Positions 17,798 to 26,716 of a stretch of 64,000 bases of DNA are shown piece by piece (position 1 is the first letter of the stretch; each line of letters opens with the position of its first letter). A model generated the notes under the pieces. That model searched no databases, had not been told where the DNA came from, and saw only the letters and a program-made list of their open reading frames with translations. The stretch is from assembly GCF_000316515.1 (NCBI RefSeq), contig NC_019675.1, positions 496,001-560,000 on the forward strand. Reading direction: 5' to 3'. Position numbers and translations under genes: made by a program. Origin of the DNA: Cyanobium gracile PCC 6307. GTDB taxonomy: Bacteria > Cyanobacteriota > Cyanobacteriia > PCC-6307 > Cyanobiaceae.

Positions 17798-18895
17798 TCA
17801 GGCCAGCAGCGCCACCTCGATGCATAGGCCGGGTCCGAAGGCCATGGCCAGACAGGGTCCGGAGGCGCCGCTGCGCTGCAGGCGCTCGAGGATGAACAGC
17901 AGGGTCGGGGACGACATGTTGCCGTAGTCCCGCAGCACCGACCGCGAGGGTTCAATCAGCCGTGGATCAAGGTCCAGGCCCTTGGTGACCGACGAGAGGA
18001 TCCGGGGGCCACCGGGGTGCACGGCCCAGCAGCCGATGGCGTCGAGGCTGAGGTTGTGGCCAGCCAGCCACCCCTCCAGCCAGGGCCGCAGATGCGCGCC
18101 GATCAGGTCAGGCACCTGCGGGGACAGACCCATGGCGAAGCCGTGGTCCCCGATCTCCCAGGACATGGCCTCCGTGCTGGCGGGCACCAGCAGGGAGCCG
18201 CTGGCGACCAGCCGCCCCAGCGGCGTCGTTGGGGCAGCCCGCAGCGCCGGCGGCTCCCCCGTGGCGACCAGGGCGGCGGCGCCATCGGCGAACAGGCCAT
18301 TGGCCACGATCCGTTCCGCATCCCAGCCGTACTGGAGATGGAGGCTGCAGAGCTCGACGGCGCACAACAGCACACAGGCCTCCGGTGCGGCACCGGTGAA
18401 CCCGGCGGCCACCCTCAGTCCATTCAGGGCACCGTGGCAACCCATGAATCCCACATGGGTCCGGGCCACGTCGGCGTCCAGCGGCAGGGCGGCCATCAGG
18501 GCCAGATCGACGCCGGGGGCATGGAAGCCGCTGCAGGAGACCGTGACCAGGTGGGTGACCCGCTCGGCAGGCAGCCGGGCCTGCGCCAGGGCCGCCTGGA
18601 CGGCCCGCAGGGCCAGGGGCGGGGCTTCGAGGGCGTAGCGCCGCATCCGCTCCTTGGTGCCGGGGCTGGTGGTGCCGAAGAAGGTCTGCCGGGGGTCGTT
18701 GCCGGCGGGCTGGAGCAGCACGCTGTGGCGGCTGGCGACACCCGAGCGGCGGTGCAGGGTCTCCAGCAGGCGGCGCTGGCCTGGGGAGGGGGTCTGGTGG
18801 GGCAGGGCCACCTCCGCCGCGATGCTGGCGGCATCGGCCTGGGCGATCCGTTCAGGAGGCAGGGCCGTTCCCAGCCCCTGGATCGTCAGGGACAT
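17798..18895 (-). CDS. Type III polyketide synthase (chalcone/stilbene synthase-like)
   Basis: A 365-residue type III PKS that would extend an acyl-CoA or acyl-ACP starter with malonyl-CoA and cyclise the product. The catalytic triad is intact: Cys153 in GFMGCHGALNG, His293 in AVHPGGPRIL and Asn326 in RDYGNMSSPT. The GNMSSPT and WAVHPGG blocks are diagnostic. Start ATG 18895 overlaps the flavoprotein gene by 10 bp, so it is the last gene of a three-gene operon with a methyltransferase and a flavoprotein. That set matches phenolic-lipid loci such as Streptomyces srsABC, and I recall a hierridin (alkylresorcinol) cluster in Cyanobium built on a type III PKS. Product class is inference; enzyme class is firm. 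Confidence 0.95.
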   Translation of the reverse strand: MSLTIQGLGTALPPERIAQADAASIAAEVALPHQTPSPGQRRLLETLHRRSGVASRHSVLLQPAGNDPRQTFFGTTSPGTKERMRRYALEAPPLALRAVQAALAQARLPAERVTHLVTVSCSGFHAPGVDLALMAALPLDADVARTHVGFMGCHGALNGLRVAAGFTGAAPEACVLLCAVELCSLHLQYGWDAERIVANGLFADGAAALVATGEPPALRAAPTTPLGRLVASGSLLVPASTEAMSWEIGDHGFAMGLSPQVPDLIGAHLRPWLEGWLAGHNLSLDAIGCWAVHPGGPRILSSVTKGLDLDPRLIEPSRSVLRDYGNMSSPTLLFILERLQRSGASGPCLAMAFGPGLCIEVALLA

Positions 18896-20040
18896 GGTTC
18901 GGGAACCAGGGTCTTCAGGCCGGCGCCGTCGAAGGCATGCAGGAAGGGGGCGGCCAAGGACGGCCAGCGCTCCACCGCCGCCAGGGCCCAGCGGCTGAGG
19001 CCAGGCCGGCGCAAGGCGAAAGCCAGGGCTCGGCAGGAGCGCTGGCGCGATCCGATCAGCTGCCCTTGACGCCGGACCCATTGCCGCTCGAGCTCCCTGC
19101 TCCACGGGCCTTGGCCTTGCAGCGCCAGCGGCACCGCCGCCAGGGCCCCCAGCAGGGCCCAGCCCATCCCTTCCCCCGTGAACGGTTCGACATAACTGGC
19201 GGCGTCCCCCAGCAGCAGCAGCCGCTCGGCCACCGGGGGCCAACACCGGGCGGTGAGGGCCGGCGTGGCCCGCCAGGAGGCCGCACAGGCCTCGGGAACA
19301 GGCTCGAAGCCCGCCTCCGCCAGCACACCCGCGGCGGCGGCGGCCGCTCCACCGGTCTGGATCAGATGGTTCCGATCGAAGGCGGCCGCCAGGTTGATCG
19401 CGCCGGTTTCGGTGCGCACCAGCCCCACGTAGCCATGCCGGCCGATCGCCATGTGGATCGTGCCCCGCCCATAGCTTCCGGCCCCGGTGTCCAGACGGCA
19501 ACCGGCCCCGACCCTGGAGTGGGGCTGGACCCGACGGCGGATCCCGACGGCCGGGGGCAGTCCCGGGCTGCCCAGCCCGGTGGCCACCAGCACGACCCGG
19601 GCGCTGGTGCGTTCCGACACCGCGCCGCTGTGCAGCCGCACCTCCCGGCCACCGGGGCAGGGCCCCGCCACCGTGGCTTCGGTGTTCGTCCGCCACACCA
19701 CGCCCTCGGCCACCGCCGCCTCACCCAGGGCCAGGTCGAGGCAGCCCCGCGACACGGAGCGGCCCAGAGGGAGCTCCAGCTCCGCCTGATGCCGCTGCAG
19801 TCCGAGGTGCAGGCGGGTGAGGGGCACACCACCGAGGCGGTCAACCAGGTCTGGTAAGCCGGCCTGCGCCAGGGCCCCGAGGGCCACCCCATTGAGACAG
19901 GTGCCGCAGACCTTCCAGCGGGGGAAGCCGCGCTTCTCCACCAGCAGCAGCCGCAGCCCTTGCCGGGCGAGCTGGTGGGCCGCCAGGGACCCGGCGGGTC
20001 CGGCCCCGATCACGATCACATCCCACGGCGGAGCCGTCAC
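18886..20040 (-). CDS. FAD-dependent oxidoreductase (monooxygenase/geranylgeranyl-reductase-like fold) of the PKS operon
   Basis: A 384-residue flavoprotein with the N-terminal dinucleotide motif VIVIGAGPAGSLAA (about 9-22), the ribose-binding LLVEKRGFPRWKVCG segment and the second FAD motif LLGDAASYVEPFTGEGMGWAL (about 275-295). This pattern is shared by aromatic hydroxylases, halogenases and GGR-type reductases. In srs-like operons the matching flavoprotein hydroxylates the resorcinol ring toward a quinol/quinone, so ring oxidation is the favoured inference. It overlaps the methyltransferase by 4 bp (ATGA) and the PKS by 10 bp. Confidence 0.88.
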   Translation of the reverse strand: MTAPPWDVIVIGAGPAGSLAAHQLARQGLRLLLVEKRGFPRWKVCGTCLNGVALGALAQAGLPDLVDRLGGVPLTRLHLGLQRHQAELELPLGRSVSRGCLDLALGEAAVAEGVVWRTNTEATVAGPCPGGREVRLHSGAVSERTSARVVLVATGLGSPGLPPAVGIRRRVQPHSRVGAGCRLDTGAGSYGRGTIHMAIGRHGYVGLVRTETGAINLAAAFDRNHLIQTGGAAAAAAGVLAEAGFEPVPEACAASWRATPALTARCWPPVAERLLLLGDAASYVEPFTGEGMGWALLGALAAVPLALQGQGPWSRELERQWVRRQGQLIGSRQRSCRALAFALRRPGLSRWALAAVERWPSLAAPFLHAFDGAGLKTLVPEPCP

Positions 20041-20774
20041 GGTGCCTCCACCGCCCGAACAGGACGGCGCCAGCTGAGCAGGAAGCGCTCGGGCCAGCTG
20101 TGTTGGATGGTGGCGCCGCCGAGGCCGGCCCGCGCCGCCAGATCAAGCGCTTCATCCATCCGGAAGGCCCCTTGCACCGAAACGGGCCCATCGAAATGCA
20201 CGATCGCTGAGCGGCTCAGCAGGCGGCAACCCACCCAGGCCAGTCCATAGCCCAGAGGACTGCGGATCAGGTCGTTCACCAGCACCAGGTGGCGGCTGCT
20301 CTGGCCCAGGCGGCGGAGCAGCGCGACGGCGTCGGCGTCCTCGAGATGGTGCAGGAACAGGGTGCAGACCATGATGTCGTAATCCGCCGGCAGGGGATCC
20401 ACCAGAACGTCGGCCTGGAAAAAGGTGCTGCCCACGGAGGTGCCGGCGCCGTGGCGACTGGCGATGGCCACCGCCTGCTCGCTGCGGTCGCAACCGTTGA
20501 CCTGCACCGCCAGCCCGCCTCTGCGGCAGCGTTCCGCCAGGGTGATGGTGTTGTCGCCGCCTCCGCAGGCCACATCCAGGATCCGCAGGGGCCGGTCGGG
20601 GCCGAGGGCGGCGGCCAGGGCCTCGACCGGGGTGAACAGGCACCCCACCGCGCCGCTGAGGGCATTGATCCGTCGCAGACCCTTGAGGGCCTGCTCATGG
20701 GCAGGGGCGTCGATGCCCTCCTGGTCCATCCACTCCGGTTGTCGGTTCCGCTCGCCCAGGGGCTGCCAATGCAT
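20037..20774 (-). CDS. SAM-dependent class I methyltransferase of the PKS operon
   Basis: From ATG 20774 the product has 245 residues; the frame stays open to an ATG at 20870, adding 32 Pro/Ser-rich residues I judge non-coding. Motif I is LRILDVACGGGDNT, the acidic motif II sits at VNGCDRSEQAV, and VCTLFLHHLEDADA corresponds to the post-II region, all as in UbiE/Methyltransf_11 enzymes. It is the first gene of the operon and probably O- or C-methylates the aromatic product, by analogy with SrsB-type enzymes. No transmembrane segment. Confidence 0.88.
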   Translation of the reverse strand: MHWQPLGERNRQPEWMDQEGIDAPAHEQALKGLRRINALSGAVGCLFTPVEALAAALGPDRPLRILDVACGGGDNTITLAERCRRGGLAVQVNGCDRSEQAVAIASRHGAGTSVGSTFFQADVLVDPLPADYDIMVCTLFLHHLEDADAVALLRRLGQSSRHLVLVNDLIRSPLGYGLAWVGCRLLSRSAIVHFDGPVSVQGAFRMDEALDLAARAGLGGATIQHSWPERFLLSWRRPVRAVEAP

Positions 20775-20945
20775 CGGAGATCGTCGCTGCGGGTTGGGCG
20801 GCATCGTCGTGTGGGGGGAATCGGCTGGATGGGAGGGCTCCCAGGACTTCGGAGAAGGGTCTTCCGGCACGGACCTGCAGCCGGCGTCCCCTAACTTGAC
20901 TGTTCTCTCCGACCGCTGGCCGAGGGGCCATCACTGAAATTGCCG

Positions 20946-22244
20946 ATGCTGTTCGACGGTGTTCTGATTGTTCTTCTGATTCTGATCAACGGGATCTTTT
21001 CGGGTTCGGAGTTGGCGATGATGTCGGCTCGGAGATTGCGCCTTGAGCACCAGGCGGCGGCCGGGGACCACAAGGCGGAAGTGGCTCTGAAACTAATCCG
21101 ATCCCCCAACGATTTTCTTTCGACGGTGCAGATCGGCATCACATTGATCGGCATTCTCAGTGGTGCCCTGGGCGGCTCACGGGTGGCTGAGGGCCTGCGG
21201 CCGCTGCTGGAGGCCGTACCGCCGCTGCGGGCCTGGGCCGACCCCCTGTCCCTTGGACTCGTGGTCACCGCGATCACCTTCCTCTCCCTGGTGTTGGGGG
21301 AACTGGTGCCGAAGCGCATCGCCCTGAGCGACCCGGAGCGCATCGCCTGCGCCGTGGCGCCTCCGATGCGTGCCCTGTCGCGCTGGATGGCCCCCCTGGC
21401 CCACCTTCTGGGGGCCTCCACCGATCGCCTTCTCGGCCTGATGGGCATCGGCGAGACCGGTGAACCGGAGATCACCGAGGAGGAGATCAGGACCCTGCTG
21501 CGCCGGGGTACGGAATCCGGCCTGTTCGAGGTGGCCGAGCACGCCATAGTGGAGCGGGTGTTCCGCCTGGCCGATCGACCCGTCAAGGCGATCATGACGC
21601 CGCGCACCGACATCTGCTGGCTGGACCTGGCCGAATCTCCCCAGACCCACCTGCAGCGGGTGATGGAGGTGAACCACTCCCTGTTCCCGGTGGCCCACGG
21701 CAACCTCGACGACTGCGTGGGCGTGGTCCGGGGCCGCACCCTGCTGGCGGCCCAGCTCAGCGACGGGCCCCGGGACATCGAGGCCCTGCTGCAGCCGCCC
21801 CTCTACGTGGGCGAGAGCACCCGGGCCCTGAAGCTGATCGAGCAGTTCAAGAGCACGGGCGTCCACATCGCCCTGGTCACCGACGAATTCGGCGGTATTG
21901 AAGGGCTGGTGACCCTCAACGACATGATGGAGGCGATCGTCGGTGATCTCTCCTCCGGCCAGGACCGGGAGGACCCGATGATCATCGTTCGCCAGGACGG
22001 ATCCTGGCTCCTCGACGGAGCCCTGGACATCGCCGACTTCAAGGAACTGGTGGGGAAAGGCCGGCTGCCGGAGGAGGTCCGGGGCGGCTACCAGACCCTG
22101 GGAGGGTTCGTGATGCACTACCTGGAGCACATCCCCCGGGCCGGAGATTGTTTCGAGTGGGACGGCCTGCGCATCGAAGTCGTCGACATGGACGGCAACC
22201 GGGTCGACAAGCTGATGGTTAGCCGCTCAGCCCCGCCTCGATGA
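20946..22244 (+). CDS. CNNM/CorC-type membrane protein with CBS pair (hemolysin-C family)
   Basis: About 432 residues. The N-terminal DUF21/CNNM domain has three to four membrane helices (FDGVLIVLLILINGIFSG, TVQIGITLIGILSGALGG, SLGLVVTAITFLSLVLGELVPK), followed by a CBS pair (IMTPRTDI and VALVTDEFGGIEGLVTLNDMMEAIVGD) and a C-terminal CorC_HlyC domain (LLDGALDIADFKEL). Family members act in Mg2+ or cation homeostasis; the hemolysin label is historical. ATG 20946 is preceded two codons earlier by TTG 20940, also usable. Convergent with chlP. Confidence 0.9.
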   Translation: MLFDGVLIVLLILINGIFSGSELAMMSARRLRLEHQAAAGDHKAEVALKLIRSPNDFLSTVQIGITLIGILSGALGGSRVAEGLRPLLEAVPPLRAWADPLSLGLVVTAITFLSLVLGELVPKRIALSDPERIACAVAPPMRALSRWMAPLAHLLGASTDRLLGLMGIGETGEPEITEEEIRTLLRRGTESGLFEVAEHAIVERVFRLADRPVKAIMTPRTDICWLDLAESPQTHLQRVMEVNHSLFPVAHGNLDDCVGVVRGRTLLAAQLSDGPRDIEALLQPPLYVGESTRALKLIEQFKSTGVHIALVTDEFGGIEGLVTLNDMMEAIVGDLSSGQDREDPMIIVRQDGSWLLDGALDIADFKELVGKGRLPEEVRGGYQTLGGFVMHYLEHIPRAGDCFEWDGLRIEVVDMDGNRVDKLMVSRSAPPR

Positions 22245-22251
22245 AAGGTGC

Positions 22252-22273
22252 GGCCTGAGGATGTCCCCAGGCC
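22252..22273. terminator. Hairpin between convergent CNNM gene and chlP
   Basis: GGCCTG (22252-22257) pairs with CAGGCC (22268-22273) across a 10-nt loop within the 39-bp gap between two convergent stops. No T tract follows on either strand, so termination is only suggested by location. Confidence 0.35.
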
Positions 22274-22283
22274 GGCCTGGCTG

Positions 22284-23669
22284 TCACTTGGCGACCAGCA
22301 CGGGCTCCTTGACGGAATCGGGATCGGGATCCACGGGCGGCGTGACGGCATGGACGCCGGCCGGCTTCATCGCCGAGCGGGGCTCGGCGGCCGCCAGGAT
22401 CGCTTCGGCCTCCTCCACCGAGCGCACGGCGCTGGGGACCGGCTTGTAGCCGGCGGGAGCCAGGGCCTGACCCCGCAGCACCGCCCCCAGGGTGAGCACG
22501 GTGAGCTTGATCTGCTGCCAGGGATTCATCGCCACCACCCGCTTGTAGAGGTAGCTGTCGAAGGTGAGGCGTTGCACGTCCTTGTCGTCGCACATCTCGA
22601 CGAACGCCTCGCGGGCGGCATCGTTGCTGTAGAAGATGTTCTGCAGCAGCTCCAGCACCTTGTAGGTGGCGCCGTACTTGCGGTCCCACTTGCGGATGTA
22701 GACCTTGAGATCCTTCTCGGTGGGGATACGGCTGCCGGAGGCGCTGGCGGCGACGATCTCCTCGGCGCACATCCGGCCGCTCTTGGCGGCGAAGTAGATG
22801 CCTTCGCCGGAGCTCTTGGTGACGTAACCGGCGGCATCGCCCACCAGGGCCATGCGGCCCACCACCCGCCGGGGGCGGGGATGCTCGGGGATCGGGTGGG
22901 CCTCCACCTTGATCACCTCACCCCGCAGCAGCCGGCGGCTGGCCCGTTCGCGGATGCCCTTCTGGAGCCCCTTGATCAGGGACTGGTTGGCCTGCATGGT
23001 GCCGGTGCCCACCGCCACGTGGTCGTACTTGGGGAAGACCCAGGCATAGAAATCGGGCGACACGTCGGTGCCGACGTACATCTCGGCCAGATCCTCGTAG
23101 TAGGCCATCTCCTCGGCGGGGAGCCGGATCCGCTCCTGGAAGGCGATCGCCACGTTGTAGTCACCGGCGTCCATGGCCTTGGCCACCCGGCTGTTGGCCC
23201 CGTCGGCGCCGACGATCAGATCCACCTCCAGGGTCTTCAGTTCACCGGTGGGGCCGCCGGAGGAGTAATCGGCGTAGTGGAGGGTATAGGGACCCTGGCG
23301 CTGGTTGCCGGTGTCGATGCTCTGCACCAGCCCGTTGACCAGGTGGGCGCCCAGTTCGGCGGCCCGGTTGCGCAGGAAGCCGTCGAGAACCTCCCGGCGG
23401 CACATGCCGATGTATTCGTTGCTGTTCTCCAGATGGATGTCCACCTCCCGGTTGGAGGGAGAGATCATCCGCATGTTCCGCACCTTGCGGTCGATGATCG
23501 ATTCCGGCAGGTCGAATTCCTCGACCATGCACAAGGGGATCGCTCCACCGCAGGGTTTGGCGTTGTCGAGCTTGCGCTCGAACAGCCAGGTCTCGATGCC
23601 GGCCTTGGCGAGAACTTCCGCAGCACAGGAACCGCTGGGGCCGCCGCCCACGACTGCCACTCGCAACAT
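22284..23669 (-). CDS. chlP: Geranylgeranyl reductase
   Basis: ChlP reduces the geranylgeranyl side chain to phytyl (on the pyrophosphate or on chlorophyll) for chlorophyll and tocopherol synthesis. The 461-residue protein starts MLRVAVVGGGPSGSCAAE (FAD-binding GxGxxG), has the KPCGGAIPLCMVEEF block typical of GGR, and the second FAD motif VGDAAGYVTKSSGEGIYFAA. The C-terminal extension from about 340 onward (IRKWDRKYGATYKVLELLQ) is characteristic of photosynthetic ChlP. ATG 23669 was chosen because homology begins there; the open frame continues upstream but without ChlP character. Confidence 0.97.
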   Translation of the reverse strand: MLRVAVVGGGPSGSCAAEVLAKAGIETWLFERKLDNAKPCGGAIPLCMVEEFDLPESIIDRKVRNMRMISPSNREVDIHLENSNEYIGMCRREVLDGFLRNRAAELGAHLVNGLVQSIDTGNQRQGPYTLHYADYSSGGPTGELKTLEVDLIVGADGANSRVAKAMDAGDYNVAIAFQERIRLPAEEMAYYEDLAEMYVGTDVSPDFYAWVFPKYDHVAVGTGTMQANQSLIKGLQKGIRERASRRLLRGEVIKVEAHPIPEHPRPRRVVGRMALVGDAAGYVTKSSGEGIYFAAKSGRMCAEEIVAASASGSRIPTEKDLKVYIRKWDRKYGATYKVLELLQNIFYSNDAAREAFVEMCDDKDVQRLTFDSYLYKRVVAMNPWQQIKLTVLTLGAVLRGQALAPAGYKPVPSAVRSVEEAEAILAAAEPRSAMKPAGVHAVTPPVDPDPDSVKEPVLVAK

Positions 23670-23865
23670 CTTGAAACCTGCTCCGCCATTGGGATGTGGG
23701 TTGGAAGCTAACACCGCCGTGCGGGTAACCGACCGGTACAGAAACCTATGAAATGACCCCGAACTAAGATGGTGGGTCGCTCGCGGCTGAGGGAATGTCC
23801 GCCCACGCTCCGCCGAGGCCCGTCGCTGCTGGCCGGCCGTTGAGGCCAGCTTCTGATGCCAGCCG

Positions 23866-24582
23866 GTGATGCCCCTCGGTGACGACATCCCGCTGGCCCG
23901 GCGCACCACGCCCCGCCCGCGCCGGCCGGCCTCCCTCCCCAGGCGGATCGCCCAGGTGGGGCTCACGGGAGCCCTGCTGGCCGGTGGCGCCGTTCTGCTG
24001 CTGATTGGCCCCCTGCGCACCTGGATCACGCCCACGCCCGTTCCGGGTCTGTCGGCCCGTCTCGGGCCGGACGGTCGGCTGCTCGGCCACTTTCCCTACC
24101 CCGAGGCCGAGCCCGCCGACCTGGTGGCCATCGCCCCCGGACTGCGCCTGCGGCCGGAGGCGGCCCGTGCCCTCGAGGCCATGCGCGCCGCCGCCGATGC
24201 CGACGGTGTCGTCCTGACCGTGCTGAGCGCCTGGCGCAGCGTCGAGCTGCAGAAGCAGCTGTTCTTCGATGTCAAGGCCGAACGCAACCAGACCTCCGCC
24301 GACCGGGCCCGGGTCAGTGCGCCGCCCGGCTTCTCCGAGCACAGCACCGGCTTCGCCGTGGATCTGGGGGACGGTCGCCTGCCATCCACCAATCTGATGG
24401 AGAGCTTCGAGACCACCGAGGCCTACCGCTGGCTCGATCGCCACGCGGCCCGCTTCCACTTCGTGCGTTCCTTCCCCAGGGGCAACCCCCAGGGCGTGAG
24501 CTACGAACCCTGGCACTGGCGCTTCGAAGGTTCCACCGAAGCCCTGGAGATGTTCGAGCCGGCCCAGCGCCTGGCCCGCTGA
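23866..24582 (+). CDS. VanY/DacB-like D-alanyl-D-alanine carboxypeptidase (M15B)
   Basis: 238 residues with a membrane anchor/signal segment (VGLTGALLAGGAVLLLIGPL, about 31-50) and a periplasmic M15B domain. Zinc-site motifs are SAWRS (about 124), SEHSTGFAVDLGDG (His and Asp ligands, about 160-173) and EPWHWRF (catalytic Glu/His, about 220). It trims the terminal D-Ala from peptidoglycan stem peptides. ATG 23866 (MM) or the second ATG 23869 can serve as start. A second M15 enzyme, VanX-like, lies near 12.6 kb. Confidence 0.9.
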   Translation: MMPLGDDIPLARRTTPRPRRPASLPRRIAQVGLTGALLAGGAVLLLIGPLRTWITPTPVPGLSARLGPDGRLLGHFPYPEAEPADLVAIAPGLRLRPEAARALEAMRAAADADGVVLTVLSAWRSVELQKQLFFDVKAERNQTSADRARVSAPPGFSEHSTGFAVDLGDGRLPSTNLMESFETTEAYRWLDRHAARFHFVRSFPRGNPQGVSYEPWHWRFEGSTEALEMFEPAQRLAR

Positions 24583-24907
24583 GCCGTGAGGTTCGGGGAC
24601 CCGCCGCCGATGCCCTGGGAAGGGGTGGGAGTAGGATAAAGAATCGCTTCAACGTTCGCCACATGTCCCACCGGGCCGGCGCGGCAGGGTTTCCCCGAAA
24701 ACCCTGACGAAGCGCAGAGCGCTGGTCGGTCCCTCTTCAGGGCCCCGGACTTTCAGTCCCGCCCACCCCTAAACGTCCAGCTGAACGCCACGTTGGCAGC
24801 GACATGTCTTCTTCGTCTCGCCATCAACGCCCCGTTTCCCTGGAAACGACCACCGTCGATTCGATTCCGTCGAACCCCTTCCCACACCTTCGCAGGACGA
24901 CATCCCC
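24583..24907. other. Long upstream region of typA
   Basis: A 325-bp gap. Visible elements: a possible -10-like TAGGATAAAG around 24634-24643, a hairpin GGGTTT/AAACCC (24687-24704), a small hairpin GTTTC-CCTG-GAAAC near 24832-24845, and a 35-codon open frame that ends in an ATGA overlap with typA (listed separately). I see no tRNA or recognised riboswitch. Confidence 0.5.
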
Positions 24908-24911
24908 ATGA
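24804..24911 (+). CDS. Candidate 35-aa upstream ORF coupled to typA
   Basis: An ATG-started frame (24804) reads [10 protein letters not shown] and stops with TGA at 24909-24911, overlapping the typA ATG (24908) as ATGA. The peptide is Ser/Thr/Pro/Arg-rich with no recognised motif, and the ATG has no good Shine-Dalgarno. The exact stop/start overlap is suggestive of a leader peptide or translational coupling but could be chance. Confidence 0.25.
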   Translation: MSSSSRHQRPVSLETTTVDSIPSNPFPHLRRTTSP

Positions 24912-26716
24912 GCGGCGACATCAAAGGCGCCCCGATACGCAATATCGCGATCATTGCCCACGTCGACCACGGCAAGACCACCTTGGTGGATGCCCTGCTC
25001 GAGCAGTCCGGCATCTTCCGCGAAGGTGAAGCGGTGCCCACCTGTGTGCTCGATTCCAACGATCTGGAGCGGGAGCGGGGGATCACGATCCTCTCCAAGA
25101 ACACCGCCGTGGATTACAACGGCATCCGCATCAACATCGTCGACACCCCCGGTCACTCCGACTTCGGCGGTGAGGTGGAGCGGGTGCTGGGCATGGTGGA
25201 TGGCTGTCTGCTGATCGTGGACGCCAACGAAGGCCCCATGCCCCAGACGCGCTTCGTGCTTAAGAAGGCCCTGGAGAAGGGCCTGCGGCCGATCGTGTTC
25301 GTCAACAAGATCGACCGGGCCCGTGTCGATCCCGAACAGGCGGTCGACAAGGTCCTCGATCTGTTCATCGAGCTCGGCGCCGACGACGACCAGTGCGATT
25401 TCACCTATCTCTTCGGCAGCGGCATGGGCGGTTACGCCAAGCCCGACATGGCCACTGAGAGCGACAACATGAAGCCGCTCTTCGACGCCATCCTGCGGCA
25501 TGTTCCGCCGCCGGTGGGTGATCCCACCAAGCCCCTGCAGATGCAGGTCACCACCCTCGACTACTCCGATTTCCTCGGCCGGATCATGATCGGCCGGGTC
25601 CACAACGGCACGATCGCCGGCGGCCAGAATGTCGCCCTGATCCGCGACGACGGCAGCATCAAGCGCGGCCGGATCAGCAAGCTGCTCGGCTTCCAAGGGC
25701 TGCAGCGGGTGGAGATCCCCGAAGCCCGGGCGGGTGATCTGGTGGCCGTCGCCGGCTTCGATGAGGTCAACATCGGTGAGACGATCGCCTGCCCCGACCA
25801 CCCCGAAGCCCTGCCGCTGATCAAGGTGGACGAACCCACCCTGCAGATGACCTTCGTCGTCAACGACTCCCCCTTCGCCGGCAAGGAAGGCAAGTTCGTC
25901 ACCAGCCGTCAGCTGCGCGACCGCCTGCAGCGGGAACTGCTCACCAACGTTGCCCTGCGCGTCGAGGACACCGACTCCCCTGACCGCTTCTCGGTCTGCG
26001 GCCGCGGTGAGCTGCACCTCGGCATCCTGATCGAGACGATGCGTCGCGAAGGCTTCGAGTTCCAGGTGTCCCAGCCCCAGGTGATCTTCCGCACCATCGA
26101 CGGCACACCCCACGAGCCGTTCGAGACCCTGGTGATGGACGTGCCCGAGGAGGCGGTGGGCAGCTGCATCGAGAAGCTGGGCATCCGCAAGGGCGAGATG
26201 CAGAACATGGAGGCCACCAGCGACGGCCGCACCCAGCTGGAGTTCGTGGTTCCCTCCCGGGGCCTGATCGGCTTCCGGGGCGAATTCATCCGCGCCAGCC
26301 GCGGCGAGGGGATCATGAGCCACTCCTTCCTCGACTACCGGCCCATGCAGGGCGACTTCGACGCCCGCCGCAACGGCGTCCTGATCGCCTTCGAGGAAGG
26401 CACCGCCACCTTCTACGCCCTCAAGGGCGCCGAAGATCGGGGCCAGTTCTTCATCACCCCCGGCACCAAGGTCTACAAGGGGATGATCGTCGGCGAGCAC
26501 AACCGTCCGCCCGACCTCGAACTCAACGTCTGCAAGGCCAAGCAGGTCACCAACATCCGCTCGGCCGGCGCCGAGGTGCTCGACACCCTCCAGTCGCCGA
26601 TCCAGATGACCCTGGAGCGGGCCCTGGAGTATATCGGCCCCGACGAGATGCTGGAGGTCACCCCCGAGTCGATCCGGCTGCGCAAGATGCCGGTGAAGAA
26701 GCCCGCCAAGCGTTGA
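24908..26716 (+). CDS. typA: Ribosome-associated GTPase TypA/BipA
   Basis: A 602-residue translational GTPase. G motifs: G1 AHVDHGKT (about 17-24), G2 RGITI, G3 DTPGH, G4 NKID. Domain II, an EF-G-like domain III/V pair and the BipA-specific C-terminal domain (ending near [12 protein letters not shown]) follow. TypA acts at the ribosome in stress and low-temperature growth. Its stop TGA (26714-26716) overlaps the TTG start of the next gene. Confidence 0.97.
   Translation: MSGDIKGAPIRNIAIIAHVDHGKTTLVDALLEQSGIFREGEAVPTCVLDSNDLERERGITILSKNTAVDYNGIRINIVDTPGHSDFGGEVERVLGMVDGCLLIVDANEGPMPQTRFVLKKALEKGLRPIVFVNKIDRARVDPEQAVDKVLDLFIELGADDDQCDFTYLFGSGMGGYAKPDMATESDNMKPLFDAILRHVPPPVGDPTKPLQMQVTTLDYSDFLGRIMIGRVHNGTIAGGQNVALIRDDGSIKRGRISKLLGFQGLQRVEIPEARAGDLVAVAGFDEVNIGETIACPDHPEALPLIKVDEPTLQMTFVVNDSPFAGKEGKFVTSRQLRDRLQRELLTNVALRVEDTDSPDRFSVCGRGELHLGILIETMRREGFEFQVSQPQVIFRTIDGTPHEPFETLVMDVPEEAVGSCIEKLGIRKGEMQNMEATSDGRTQLEFVVPSRGLIGFRGEFIRASRGEGIMSHSFLDYRPMQGDFDARRNGVLIAFEEGTATFYALKGAEDRGQFFITPGTKVYKGMIVGEHNRPPDLELNVCKAKQVTNIRSAGAEVLDTLQSPIQMTLERALEYIGPDEMLEVTPESIRLRKMPVKKPAKR

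Noticed and set aside
23670-24035. In-frame extension upstream of chlP to 24035
   Set aside because: The added 122 residues are Arg/Gly/Pro-rich noise antisense to the VanY-like gene, and ChlP homology starts precisely at ATG 23669.
24824-26500. Long minus-strand frame opposite typA
   Set aside because: Shadow of typA; no recognisable domains, and typA carries all GTPase motifs.
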